Positions 21,822 through 33,376 of a stretch of 64,000 nt of DNA are shown one piece after another. The notes beneath the pieces are model-generated. The model saw nothing but the letters and a program-made list of their open reading frames with translations. It had not been told where the DNA came from and ran no database searches. The translations under genes were made by a program, and so were the position numbers. How positions within the stretch are numbered: the stretch's first letter is position 1; every line of letters starts with the position of its first letter. The stretch is from positions 806,001-870,000 of the forward strand of contig WHUX01000003.1 of NCBI GenBank assembly GCA_015179025.1. Direction: 5' to 3'. This stretch comes from Terfezia claveryi (taxonomy: Eukaryota > Ascomycota > Pezizomycetes > Pezizales > Pezizaceae).

Positions 21822-23950
21822 ATGGCCCCACCACAAATACACAAACGACTACACACCTCCATATCAACTTTCATCTCCATCCTCTTCACCACAATCCTCC
21901 TTGTCACATTAAATCCCCATGCGGCCCACGCCATCACTCCCTTAGCATCTCTCCCCTCCCTCGATCCCTCCACCGCCTTCCCCCCCCCTCTCCAAAAACG
22001 CCAAAGCTCCTGCACCACCTCCGGAGACACCCGATGCGCCTCCCCCGCCAGCCGCTTCTGCTGTTCCAACACCGCAGAATGTATTCCCCTCAACAACGCC
22101 ACCAGCGTAATCTGCTGTCCCTCCGGTGATGACTGTTCCTTCATCCAGACAATTGCCTGCTCGTCCTCCTTCTCCACCTGCGGATCCCATAGCCAATGTT
22201 GCCCTGTGGGCTACGATTGCGATACAGCATTAGGGGGGTGTAAATTGCAGGACCAGAATATACCAGCGAGCTACAGGCTTCGAGCTGAATGTGCAAAGTT
22301 GAATTCAAAAGATGGAGATAGAAGGACAAGTCAGACTTGCACGGCACTGATTGAGGCTACGAAGAAGAGCTGTGTTAAAGCGTGTGAGCAGTTCCCCGTG
22401 AAAGGGATTGTGACGGGTTTCTTTCCGGGTTTGGCTGTTGGGGCGGCAGTGATGTTTTTGGTGGGGCTGTGGATGAGGCGGAGGGAGATGAAGGTTATTG
22501 AGGCGGCATCGGCGAGGGGGCGGGGTGGGCGTCATGGAGGTGGGGGGGGTGTCTCCGGAAGAAGTGGCGGTGGGGATAGTAGGAGTATAGGACGACATAT
22601 AAATACCCCTGGAGAGTATAAAGACTCCGTGAACGTCAAAATGCTCAGTGTTCCTGGGAGCGGGTTTGCAGCAGCAAGAGCGAGTAAACGAGTAACAACT
22701 GGAGGCGTGACAGCTGTCTATGGCGGCGGCGGTGGATACCCTCTCTCCAGGGGCAGTAACGCGAGATCTCACCAACGTACCCGCAGCGCCGGAGCAACAA
22801 CTATGATGAGCAGCACCGAAATCGCAATTGGCTACGACAGAAAGCAGGATGAGCGATTTTCTCCCGTCAGTGGGAGTGGCCGGGGGACGCCTGCTCATGG
22901 AATCTTTACCTCGCCAACCCCTCCTCCACTCACCTCCTCCACCCCGTTCACAAGATCACCACCTGGTGCTAGTGGTAGTGCAGTCGGCGGAGCAGCTCGA
23001 GGCTATGACAGCGAACTCCGGAGCCCGAGACACTTCATCCCCGAGGAACTCTCGGGGGGTACGCCTAGTATCGAATACCCAGTTGTGCCACCTAGTCCAC
23101 AACCTCCCGCTGGTGGTGGTGCTGCTGCCGCCGCTGCCTCTGTAGCTTCTCGACGCACAACTACCAACACCCCCGTTATCCCCCCTCCCCGGAGCCGAAT
23201 GAACCCCTCACCCACTGCCTCTCCCAGCGGTGGATCCACAAGTACTCCGCTTGTCCCTCTCGCTGCAAGCACAGCGAGAAAGCCACTCCCCGCGCCATTA
23301 ACTCATGAACATCTTCTTCAGCATCAGAAACAACACCAGCAGCAACGCCAGCAGCAACAACTCAGCTCGATCATCGGCTCAATCGCACCAGAAGCTCAAT
23401 CAGAATATCGCTCTGAAGAAGTAAGCTCATTCGCACCCACATCCCTCTCCTATTCCGACGACGGCTCTTCTGACGATCATGCCGTGGGTAGAGGAGTTGG
23501 AGGGAGGAGAAACTACCACCCCAAACCCCAAGCCGGTGAAATCTCATATCAACGCCTCGCCACCAACGCTTTAGAGCCCTCCACAACCCACCACCACCGC
23601 AAGAAGCCAAAACGCCCACCAAGTGACGTAACTAGCTGCATCACCGACGGAGACCACGACGACGGACTGACCACCTTCTCTGAACTCACTGCCGTGGGTG
23701 TGCATACTAGTGCACATCAGGGAGGAGGAATTGGTGCTGGGGGGTGAGAGTATCCCAAGCGGAACAAAGAGTATTAGTGTAGGCTGATAGAGAGAGTGTG
23801 GCCGCAAATGAGGGCTCACCGTTTGATGAGGAAGGGGATAGAGGGAGGGAGGAGAGGGTGGCAGTAGACTGGGGTGTGCCGCCGCCGCTGCCGGAAGGTT
23901 ATGAGTACAGCGAGGAAGGTGAGAGGAGAGTTGTGGCCAAGTATTCCTAG
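21822..23950 (+). CDS. Secretory type I membrane protein, 18-Cys ectodomain
   Basis: From the ATG at 21822 the frame runs 641 codons to a TGA at 23745-23747; a further exon probably carries it to a TAG at 23948-23950. The product has an N-terminal signal peptide (hydrophobic core ISILFTTILLVTL, likely end at AHA, residue 37), a short propeptide ending in a Kex2-like KR at 59-60, then a ~134-residue ectodomain with 18 cysteines, including CC pairs (RFCCS, VICCP, SQCCPVGYDCD) and an NAT glycosylation sequon. One transmembrane helix follows at ~195-217 (GFFPGLAVGAAVMFLVGLW) with an RRRE stop-transfer. The ~425-residue cytoplasmic tail is disordered, Ser/Pro/Gly-rich, with a Gln/His-rich patch (HQKQHQQQRQQQQ). 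The layout suits a cell-surface sensor or wall-associated receptor, but no family is assigned. Confidence 0.75.
23744..23796 (+). other. Probable intron before a short last exon (acceptor uncertain)
   Basis: Donor GTGAGA at 23744 overlaps the apparent stop codon. An acceptor after 23796 (or after 23790) gives phase-2 splicing into a frame encoding acidic residues, DWGVPPPLPEGYEY and a stop at 23948-23950. The only branch-like site (GCTGAT, 23783-23788) is close to these acceptors, so the exact junction is unsure. Confidence 0.45.
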
Positions 23951-26206
23951 TATAGGGGGTGTGGAAATGTCTAAAGTTAGTTTTATTCCTTTATTTGCAT
24001 GCGTAGCGGGGTTTTGCGCAATTTTGGGGGATTAGATTTTGACTACCCTGAAGTTATTTATTTCCTATGTCCACCAATTGACCTTGCGTGTGTGTTTCCA
24101 CGAACCGCAGCATTTACCAGTTAATCGATAAAATATTAATAGTATACATTGCGCACATATTATCATTTGACTAATCTACTTTAGCTTTTCCTTCCTTTCC
24201 TTTCCCTCCACAGCAACTTTTTACCGACAACCGTTGGTTTTATAGGGAAATTCACCCACCTATTCTCGTGCCCCCGGAGTTGATCTATCGATTACCCTGA
24301 ACAAAGCCCCCAGCTCATGATTTGCTCTAACTCTCACGCCATAGAGCTAATATTCCGCATCTTCCTCGAAGGCGATAAACAACTTCCACATTTTTTACTT
24401 ACAAATCTAACAGTGTTGATGTAATTTACACTTCCTCAATTTGCTCTCCCTTGGGCCATCTTATCTAACCCATCGATGCCTAGTGCTAGTAATTTTCAAG
24501 CACGCAAAGAGCGAACGGTTGGAGGGTTGCAGATGGGAGGAGGGTTCTCCTCATTTACCCGAAACTATTGGATTCATCTTGAGAAACAGAAGGGGGCGGG
24601 GGGAGGAATGGCCACCTACTCCACCAACCTACCATATAAAATAGCTATACTAATCAACCTTTCTTTTCATATACGTTTTAATGAAGAGGTGGAACCTGGA
24701 GTATCGATATTCTCCAAACCTTTTTGTGTGGATGTCCCTTGCATTGATACCACGGATGGGGATAGTAAGTAAACAAGAAAATATAATTAGATACTTGGGA
24801 GAAGGTGTACCCTTTGCAACAAGTAAAATACACAAACAGTCCAGACAACCCAACCCTACACTAGCGGGTTAGTACTGTATGTCTATTGGTAGAAAGGAAT
24901 GAGACTACTTCCGTCATTTCAAACTAAACATGACGCAAAAGGAACTTTTCTGGTATTATCTAGATCTAGGGAATTGGATTATAAAACAAAGTCTCGATTG
25001 GCAGGTACTAGAATCGCTGTACAACCCGCCCATGAAACCTCTGTATACATAGATGATGATAAAAAAGCAAGAGAGCCTGAAATAATGCTAGGCACAGGCA
25101 CAGGCACATATTTGTACTTCTATAGCTATCGTGTTGAGGAGCCTCGTGCCCAGTTTGTAGCATTCCATGTGTGATGTCATTAGGGAATAAGACCTTACGG
25201 ATGTGAAACTAAGACTCGGGTTGAAATTGGCAGGTCAGTACATTCTCGGATATATAAGGCACGACTTCAACACCAGCAAAAGAAAAGGTGGATTACAGAT
25301 GCTATCTCAGGTCTCAACTTCTGAAATTATCTTTGGCAAAACACCTGGATTACGTTTTATACCCACTGTATCCATCCATAACTGTGAATAGGACTTAATT
25401 TTTTTTTTCCTTGCTGAAACGCCCGAAGACTACAGTCCCTTTCGCGAATATTTTACGGTATGCCAAGGTGTACAGTAGATATTTTTGCTAGCAACAGCCG
25501 CCCTACTAACGTAAAATGCGTTAGAACTCGCTTCCATTTTCAGAATATCTAAAAACTGTGAGCACTATACAGTTGTATGGAGATACTCCGGATTACATGT
25601 GCTCCAATTGCTAGGAATCTAGAGCGTTATCAATGGTCTTTGGTACGCTACATCGATATGTACGTAATTTGAGACAGCTTCATTTGCTGCAGTGAGCTAA
25701 CTTACATGATTACGAGAAGTCCAGGGATAAATATTTGAGCGTTAGGATTGAACATAAGCAGTCAGCAGCCTACCGTGGGGGGCGACTTCTGAGTACACGC
25801 CTTGCATTGTTTGCAGTAAGTTTAAAATTTGAAGGATAAATCTCTGGTAAGGCGATTGTTATACCCTAGACAGTTTAGGATCCCACGAAATGCATGGAAA
25901 AGTAGCACCAAACTTTAGTAATCAGACTCTCATTCTCAAAATAAACATCTATCTCAGCTTGCCTCCTAAGATTCCCCGTGATTGTTACAATCCGCAATAT
26001 TATATTAAGCCGCAAAATTAAGAAGAACCCAAAGAGAAAGAGACCGAGCTGTGTGCAATGCAAGAAAATCAGAAACACATCTATATGATTTAGAACAAAG
26101 GAAAACCGGGTACTAGAAGCCTGAATCCACCTCCTACCACCAATTGTATACATAAAAAAAGTCGACCCTTTTTAGAACACTATAATCACACCTGGTAGGT
26201 ATTCAC
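23951..26206. other. Intergenic region, no supported gene
   Basis: AT-rich sequence between two convergent genes. Several frames of 60-98 codons occur on both strands without ATG context or motifs. A CACAGG 6-mer triplet sits near 25091. Nothing further supported. Confidence 0.45.
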
Positions 26207-27793
26207 TTAGGCAAGAGAGAAGATAGTGGCTAAGAGAACAAGACCCATTGAGCTTCCAACAGCCACTGAGATGTGAGAGCTGCTCTCATAGACTGGTGGG
26301 GGTCCAGTTAGCTTGGTGTTGTTCTTGTCCTGTGCGTACTGAACATCGTAATTTGGCGTGGTGATAGTGGTGAAAGTGCTAGTCGCCGTATCATAACTCT
26401 CAGGCTTGGATGGTGGAGGAGTAACTTCGCTAGTCGGGCCAGGGCAGTTCTTTCCATCACATTCCTGAAGAGCGCACTTGCTTGGATCCTCACATGGCCA
26501 GTACCACCCTGATGGTGCAGGGCAGATTTTGGTGTTTGTGCATGGCCCTGGGCAGACACATTGACTTGGATCAGCGCACTCCCAAACGGTTCCTGGTGGT
26601 GGTGGGCACTTCTTGCCATCAGTGCACGCCTCAGGCTTGCAATTTCCATCGAGGCATGGGTAGGCGACGGGAGCTGGGCAGTCAGCGGGGTCGACACAGA
26701 GCTCGGGAACGCAGGTGGCATTGTCCTTGCAAGATGGAGGCCAGAAGCATCCTGGAGGGGGTGGGCAGGTTTTGGGGTCTGTGCATGGCCAGTCGACATA
26801 CGATGGTGGAGGAGAGTCAGGGCCCTTGGGTGGCTTGTGAGTGTTGTCACATGTGTCGGTGCAGTTCTGGCACTTGCTATCGGTGGTACCGGTGGGGCAC
26901 TGGCCTACTGGGGTTGTCTTCGCTGGTGGCTCCGTAGAGGTCTCGGTTGGTGGTGGAGAGCATGATCCATCATTGACTTTGCCATACTTGCAATCTGGGA
27001 CTGAAGTGGTCTGTGGAGGGGAGCAGTTACCATCTTGTTGCTTGCCATACTCGCAGTCTGGAGTAGTGGTTTCTGGTGGTGGCGGTGGCACCTCAGTAGT
27101 CGCTGGTGGTGGTGGCTCTTCGGTGGTCGCTGGTGGTGGTGGTGGTACCTCAGTAGTCACTGGCGGTGGTGGTGGTACCTCCGGTGGTGGTGGTACCTCA
27201 GTAGTCACTGGCGGTGGTGGTGGTACCTCTGTAGTCACTTGCGGTGGTGGTGGTACCTCAGTAGTCACTTGCGGTGGTGGTGGTACCTCTGGTGGTGGTG
27301 GCACCTCAGTAGTTACTTGTGGCGGTGGTGGTACCTCAGTAGTTACTGGCGGTGGTGGAACACAGTTACCGGTGTCATCATCAACTGCCCCATATGGACA
27401 AGGGGCAGGGGGGGTCGTCTCTACTGGTGGTGGAGGTGAAGTTGTTGGAGCTGGCGCGCAGCTGCCATCAGGTTTGGCACCATACTCACAAGTAGGAGCG
27501 GGAGGCGCACAGCTGCCATCCTCGTGCTTTCCATACTCACACGCTGGTGGGGTGGTTTGAGCAGGTGGAGGAACTTCAGACGTTGTTTCCGGAGCTGGGG
27601 GAGGACAATCCTGTCCGTATGCACACGGAACAGGAGTTGGTTCAGGAGCCTGATCATACCCCCTCTCTATCACCTTCAATTTTTCCCATCCGTTATAATC
27701 CTTCTTCTGCACTCTGTGCAACCCGTCGTGGTCCCTCTCTATCTGTGTAGCTGAAACCAAGTTGAGTGACAAAGTCACCCAAATAAGTAGCAT
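26207..27793 (-). CDS. GPI-type cell-surface protein with Pro and Cys repeats
   Basis: ATG at 27793, 528 codons; an upstream in-frame GTG is not a likely start. A signal peptide covers the first ~15 residues (LLIWVTLSLNLVSA). After it come six cysteine modules of the form C-x-Y-G-(K/A)-x2-DG-x-C-x-PP, interrupted by a proline tract of TTEVPPPPP repeats. The C-terminal third has a second module type (CPPPPG...W.C.D...C) repeated about four times. The protein ends in a Ser-rich stretch and a hydrophobic tail (VAVGSSMGLVLLATIFSLA) without charged residues after it, as expected for a GPI anchor signal. Likely role: cell wall or surface structural/adhesive protein. Proline-rich repeats and cysteines suggest an extended, crosslinked stalk. 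Family not identified. Confidence 0.75.
   Translation of the reverse strand: MLLIWVTLSLNLVSATQIERDHDGLHRVQKKDYNGWEKLKVIERGYDQAPEPTPVPCAYGQDCPPPAPETTSEVPPPAQTTPPACEYGKHEDGSCAPPAPTCEYGAKPDGSCAPAPTTSPPPPVETTPPAPCPYGAVDDDTGNCVPPPPVTTEVPPPPQVTTEVPPPPEVPPPPQVTTEVPPPPQVTTEVPPPPPVTTEVPPPPEVPPPPPVTTEVPPPPPATTEEPPPPATTEVPPPPPETTTPDCEYGKQQDGNCSPPQTTSVPDCKYGKVNDGSCSPPPTETSTEPPAKTTPVGQCPTGTTDSKCQNCTDTCDNTHKPPKGPDSPPPSYVDWPCTDPKTCPPPPGCFWPPSCKDNATCVPELCVDPADCPAPVAYPCLDGNCKPEACTDGKKCPPPPGTVWECADPSQCVCPGPCTNTKICPAPSGWYWPCEDPSKCALQECDGKNCPGPTSEVTPPPSKPESYDTATSTFTTITTPNYDVQYAQDKNNTKLTGPPPVYESSSHISVAVGSSMGLVLLATIFSLA
27075..27357 (-). repeat. Proline-tract minisatellite (TTEVPPPPP)
   Basis: On the plus strand the unit reads roughly GGTGGTGGTGGTACCTCAGTAGTCACT, repeated about nine times with inserted GGTGGTGGTACCTC half units. 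All copies are in frame in the minus-strand gene. Synonymous variants between units show some age, while blocks of identical units show later duplication. Confidence 0.85.
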
Positions 27794-27832
27794 CTTGGTA
27801 TTCACTTTTGTTATGTGGGGGTCCTAGAATAT

Positions 27833-27861
27833 CCTTTTTTTGTTTGTTTGTTTGTTTGTTT
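27833..27861. repeat. (TTTG)n microsatellite
   Basis: Run of T followed by about six TTTG units, 40 nt upstream of the start codon of the GPI-type gene, so probably within its promoter or 5' UTR. Confidence 0.7.
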
Positions 27862-30560
27862 TCCGTCTCAAGCTCTAGGCTGAGGCTTTTTCTTCGGTTC
27901 TATGGGTGAGTTGACGGTGGTAACGATGTGAGAATTATGAGATTCGGAGAAATATATCGCGGAGGAAGAAAACGAGATATGAGAGTCGCTGAAGTGAAAA
28001 CGATGTTTGGACAACCAAGTCTTAGGATCGTCAAAAGGAATTATTCCAGGAACCAAAAGCCTGAAGAATAATATTCCCAAATAAATAACCGTCAAGGTAA
28101 TTAAAAAGAATCGAAATCAAGTGGTCCTTAAGAACTTAATCTAAAAACCACCGAAGAAAAAGGGAAAATATAAAAAAAAAGAAAAGGAAACCTAAACAAA
28201 GGAACCGGAGAGTGTGTATGAGGATTGACGAGGGAATGGGGAATGAGAAAGGGAATTGACGAGGAGACCATTGAGGCCTTTTGTATCTTGAAGTTCCCCC
28301 ACCCCGGTTTGGGTGACGGGAGCTACGGAGGTCGACTCTGGCTTCCCCAAAACACCGTAATCACAACCTTTACCGCTCTCACCAATAGCCCCCCATGTGC
28401 CCGCGGCTTCTATCCCAACTTCCAGAACAAAGTCACTGTAGAGTGGAAGCAGTCATCAATATCCCCTGTCACCGTTTCATGCGCCGAAGCAAGGTGGAAG
28501 CAAATATAGAAGCAAATATAGAAGCACTTAGTTACACCGGTGCCTAGGGATGCACCCTAGTCATCTTGGCAAGTGCATACACGTAACACATCTTTTTCAA
28601 GAACATCGCATGTACAAGTACAAGAACAACGTCCGGTGTGGCATCGCAAAAATATCACCTAGACTATCGTGCGAACATGTACAACCAAGGTAACAGGGCT
28701 TTTCGGACCAAACGACAAAAGTACTTCCATCTATACCTATAGATTACCCAGTTAGCTAACAACAGCCAGCGGTAAAATGCAAGGGTATACATAGCTAGAG
28801 CCTGTATACTCTTCTGGCCATGGCACCACAGTGCTGCAACTGCTGACTGCCGCTGTCTAAGTTTGAAGTACCTCTGGAATATTCTTTCTTGCAATTGACT
28901 TTGGTATATTTCTACTATACAAAATCTGCAAATTCTGGAAGTAGGACTCAGAACCTGAATCGTTGTCCAAGTGGTCATGATTAAGGCTGCTTAGGAAAAC
29001 TGGCTTGGGTACTTAGTTACTTGCAATTATCTATGATCTTTGCCATTCGCCTCCTACAATGCATATAACCACAAATTCGAGCTGCACATAAATTATTCGC
29101 AAGTCGGTGGAATGAATTACTTGGAAATCGAAACATATATACATATATAAGTATATATTATCGATGATGTATCGTTAGGGCACATGATGACGGTTAACTT
29201 ATAATAACAAACCACTTCTGAATTCGACTACAGCCAGTACCTACACCAAAATCTGGCAAACCAGGTCCCAATTCTCTGGGGACTTGTTCGGGAGGGGTTA
29301 GCTCTAACCTGTAATAAAGCCTTGTAAGTTATGTTAGAATGGTTGTATCGGTAGTTCCTTGTACTCAAAGCTAATGCACCATTTCCTCAGCGATCCGTAT
29401 TGGCGATATCGATGAAACAAAAATGTCGCTTCTAAAACTTTCACGTAAGCCAGGAATCTACCTATAGTTAGTCTGGTAAACCCTTCCTATCCTAATTCAT
29501 AATCAAGCAGTACCGTACAGTATAACCCCACCCTATTTGGTTCTTACTTTGTCGCTCAACGTCTAGTTTGGGACCCCATATATAAGCTGCATCCCTTGGC
29601 GTGCACATGCCACCACTATTCTTAGTATGCTGTAGGTCGACCGCGATACGGATTTCTGAACCAGTAATTGGAATTTTATACTCTGTACTCCACCTTTGAA
29701 TAGACTACTCAAACCACACTGCACTTGTCTATAGTTATTGCCGGTGCTCCTACGGTAGTTGAAGTTGCTAAAGTGGTACGACTACCACAAGGTCCAAATT
29801 GCAATGCCGCCCGCCAGGCCCCCCCGGCAGCTAGCTAAATACAGTTCATCACTGAAATGAGGCGGATAGGAGCAGGTATAGAATCCCAATTACATACACC
29901 AGTAGAACGTGCCACAGTCTTCTCAGATCCGTAATGTGTAGTGCATGGTAAGGCTGATTTGCATGTAATGTCTCCGATCACAGCCGAGCTAGATGTCGTG
30001 CATAGATCACTAGTCATCATGAGATGTGAATTCGACAAGGCTTTACCATCACAAAGGACTTAATGCGGAACCGACGTACAATTGCCGCGGATATGTAAGC
30101 CATTGATTGAGTTCTTGACTCGGAGGGACGTGTGATCATGATACTGTACTGAATTGAATTACTGGTAAACTTCATTAAACTTTATACCTAGGTTTGCAAA
30201 AGGAAATATTACTCCATTCGACCAAAGTCAAAATCAAATGCGGATCTGGAATAAAAATATAGCTAGTAGTCGTATTAGAGCCTCCAGCTCCTAACACGAC
30301 ACTTATCTCGCCAAAATACCAAAGCAGTCAACTGGATGCGTAAAGAGAATTAGCTCGTGCGTGCCCAAAAGGACTTCACTGTACTAAGCTTAGTATACAG
30401 TACATAATTGTCAAGGATTCTTGTTGGAGCGTCCTCAAGTGGTCAGCTAACTTGGATTTGATATGCTTAGCTATACACTGTGCTAAACAAAAGTCACGTT
30501 TTGCGTGTTTGGAACTCAACGAGCTTTCCTTAAAATTGTCGGCTCTAACCAGTAGTTGTT
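27862..30560. other. Intergenic region, no supported gene
   Basis: AT-rich. The 94-codon frame at 28225-28509 and the 75-codon minus frame at 27868-28095 start with TTG and show no motif, so they are not called. Likely holds the promoter of the GPI-type gene at its left end. Confidence 0.45.
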
Positions 30561-30561
30561 A

Positions 30562-30574
30562 GCTGGTGGGTTGC
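30562..30574 (+). repeat. LINE target-site duplication, left copy
   Basis: GCTGGTGGGTTGC, identical to 47385-47397 directly after the poly(A) tail. A preceding A on both sides could extend it to 14 bp but cannot be told from the tail. Confidence 0.92.
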
Positions 30575-30939
30575 CACCGACATCAACTTCTAGGATCTGA
30601 GTGCTTAGAAACTCGACAACCAGGAGGCCCCCGACATCGGTTATCACTAAATCTAGTTCGGCGGACTCTGCGGAGTACGTTCGGCTAATTTTCAGGATCT
30701 TTCAGAGCGAAACGGCGGATTCCCCCGGGGGTGAAGAATCTTCGGACTCTCTCACCGGTAGCGGGGTAATTCCTCGGCGACATTGCGTGACAACCACCCC
30801 AAGTCTCTTGGTCTGGTTACACTAGCTCGCCGGCTAAAAATAAAAGACAGTTTCAACAGGGCGTGACTTTCGTTGCCACGGCAACCTCTACACCCCTGGT
30901 TATTACTATTTCCCAGTACCGCTTTAGGTTACCAAGGAA
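30575..30939 (+). promoter_or_regulatory. LINE 5' leader / internal promoter region
   Basis: 365 nt between the left target duplication and the ORF1 ATG at 30940. GC-richer than the flanking host DNA. LINE 5' UTRs normally carry the internal promoter; no specific element was recognised. Confidence 0.5.
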
Positions 30940-32655
30940 ATGGCGCCACCTCCAAGAGGTGTTCTATTTGGCCCAATTGTAGATTGGAGTAAGGGGAGCA
31001 GCAAGGTGCTGCTGGAGTTCATTGATGATGGAGGAATCAGGAGAATGAGACAATATGTTCTCGAAGAGGTAACCAAGTGGCACTTGGTACCGGGGTTTGG
31101 GGAGAATGGATCGAGGGCCTTGTCACAATCCTGTGCCAATACGGAAAAGTGCAAGAGCGAATGGTAGGGTGGGGAGGACTGGGACCTCCATATTTCCCAA
31201 TAGGAGAGGCAAGGGAGGGGGAATGAGGAGGTCTTGAGGGTTAGAGATTGTCCCTCAGCAGAAAGGGCCATTGAAATCCTCAGGAATGGCTTGGCAATTC
31301 AGGATAGCTCAGTGAATGGTCGTCTGGAGGGATTCGACTTCACATATGAGCAGGCTGAGGCAGAAGATAATGTGCTAGAATCAATCACGGTTAGACCGAT
31401 GAGACCAAACGGCAGTGTTCTAGACGGAATGACACACAGGTGGACCTTGTCGACCCCAAGGCCGGCAAGGAGGGGATTACAAGGGACGGGGGCAAAAGAT
31501 CTGGCTGGGACGGTGGCACAAGATTTGGCTGGAGTGGAGGCAGGGATGGAGGAATTTCAGGAGGAGGCGGAATCTAAGTCAGAGGATAAAAGGAGAAGGA
31601 AGAGGAATACTAGGCTTGGAAAGAAGCCTCGCCTGGGAGAGTATGGGGGAGGCTTGGAGCCAGCAAAAGCTAGGTCCTTCAAGGAAGTAGTCAGGTCCTT
31701 TGGCGAGGGTAAGGAGGATACCACCATGGAAGACATCCCTTCAACGGCCACTAGGATGAAGAAGAACCAGGGTCTGAAGGATAGCAGACATGCAGTAATA
31801 GACCTCACAGAGGAGGAGGTGGATAGAATGGCCGAAGAAGTGATAGAAGGTCAAGGGCAGGACAGGGGGAAGGAGAAGACGGGTGGGGATAAGGAAGATG
31901 TAATGGAGGTAGAAGGGGAGGGCATGGGGATTAAGAACAGGAGCTGGAAGCCAGTCTGGGACACTAGAGAGGCTATGACGATCATCTATAGAATTAAGAT
32001 GAATGGAGAGGTACTAGAGGAAATTAATGCCCTTGGGCCGAAGGAACGCAGTTGGAAGTCTGCCAGAGATGCTAAGGTAGCTAGAGATACGATCAAGGCA
32101 GGAGGAGGCTGTATTGAGGGGGGGTGGTACCTAGATGGGGATGAAACTGGCAGTGGAGGTTGGAAGGCTATTTCTAAGGAGGCAGTAGCTAAAGGAAACT
32201 CCCAACACATTGAGTGGATTATGGAGGCGGAGAGGACTTAGAGAGTGGTATCTGAGGTCAAATCAAGCCAGATGGCAGGGATGGAAAGAGAGCTGGTAGA
32301 GGTGAAGAAGCAACTGACCCTCTTAGCAGTATCCTTAGGAGCCGGAACACCTAAACAGGTAGCAGAGGCTAAGAGGACAATAAATACGAGGAGAGGGAGG
32401 GTAGAAGAGGAGAAGAGGAAGCAGGAGGAGCTAAAGAAGGTAGAGAAGAAGTGACGGGAAGAAGAGGCAAGTAGGAAGTAAGAGGAGTTGAATAAGGAGG
32501 AGGCTATTAAGCTAGCAGGGCAAGCTAGCAGAGTGAAGGAGAGTCAAGAGAAGGCCAGGGAGGCCTGTGAGGCTACAATCCAAGACTTGGCAAATAAGTT
32601 CAGAGCAGATCTTAGCCCAGACGAGATGATTGCTTTGGGGCAGAAGATGAAGGAA
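30940..32655 (+). pseudogene. LINE ORF1, 5' part, decayed
   Basis: Begins with ATG at 30940 (MAPPPRGVLFGP). The original frame seems to shift near 31100, where another frame reads EWIEGLVTILCQYGKVQERM and then GLGPPYFPIGEAREGE, before returning to the first frame from about 31234. The rest is Lys/Glu-rich, with a helical, coiled-coil-like part (ELVEVKKQLTLL, VEEEKRKQEELKKVEKK). Premature stops in the main frame: TAG 32239-32241, TGA 32452-32454, TAA 32479-32481. The frame runs right up to the AGGAA target site of the gypsy insertion and resumes in phase at 42285. ORF1 proteins of such elements bind RNA and form ribonucleoprotein particles. Confidence 0.85.
32651..32655 (+). repeat. Gypsy target-site duplication, left copy (AGGAA)
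   Basis: AGGAA directly before the left LTR matches AGGAA at 42280-42284 directly after the right LTR. Five bp is the usual length for Ty3/gypsy elements. Confidence 0.95.
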
Positions 32656-33313
32656 TGTAATGTAATGTATGGGGGACTGGACAATCAGATAAGATTAGAT
32701 AAGGATCCAATCTAATCAGATAGTCTCAGGCTAGTAATGTATACTACAAAGTAGATTACTAATAGTGTATTGTTTATTCTTACTATTAAAGTTATTACCA
32801 GTAGCATAAGATTACTGTAATAGGTAAAGTAGTATAGGAGTGCCAAAGGCACTTAGAAATTAACCAGTGGAACTTCTATATTGATTGTACTCTAACTATG
32901 TTCTCAGTTCTAACTATCTGTCCAACTGAAGGGAAATTCAGGGAACTATATGTGTTTCTAACGGGGCAGTGCTGGGGTAGTGCTGAGGCAGTGCACCATC
33001 ATCTGACCCTTGCATGTGATAAAGATCAGCATCATCTGATCCTCTAGATAGTACTTCCAAATACTATTTAGTACAAAATAGGTTAAGTCTTAACTTAGAC
33101 TTATACATGTGAAAGCATGTGATAACATGTGAAAGTATGTGATAACATGTGAAAGCATGTGATAACATGTGAAAGTATGTGAAATATTAGCAAGGCAGAC
33201 AGCACACAGAATGTTGTGTATTTTGAGATGCTTGCTGAGTAAGAAAATACATAAGAAATACATTTGTGAGGGAGAGGGTTAGTCATAGGGTATGAGTAAG
33301 CCACTTCCTTACA
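32656..33313 (-). repeat. Gypsy LTR, left (3' LTR of the element), 658 bp
   Basis: TGTAATGTAATG...CTTCCTTACA on the plus strand. It differs from the right LTR by about ten substitutions, all transitions, plus one 20-bp repeat unit fewer. Confidence 0.95.
33105..33184. repeat. 20-bp tandem repeat in left LTR, 4 units
   Basis: Unit ACATGTGAAAGCATGTGATA, with C/T variation at the GCATG site and a degenerate last unit. The right LTR has five units. Confidence 0.93.
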
Positions 33314-33325
33314 TGCCTCCCTGTT
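33314..33325 (-). other. Candidate polypurine tract of the gypsy element
   Basis: On the coding (minus) strand AACAGGGAGGCA lies directly before the TGTAAGGAAG start of the 3' LTR, the expected place and composition for plus-strand DNA priming. Confidence 0.55.
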
Positions 33326-33376
33326 TAGATAAAAACTCCATCCTAGAAAATAAACAGGGGAGATGGGTTATGTACA

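Noticed and set aside
26841..27560. Plus-strand 239-codon Gly-rich ORF
   Set aside because: It is the antisense shadow of the proline repeat in the minus-strand GPI-type gene, which has an ATG, signal peptide and anchor signal.
30601..30825. 74-codon ORF in the LINE leader
   Set aside because: Starts at TTG, out of phase with ORF1, no motif; leader sequence is the simpler reading.
33105..33184. Possible CRISPR-like array of 20-bp repeats
   Set aside because: The repeats are head-to-tail without spacers and occur in both LTRs of a retrotransposon.
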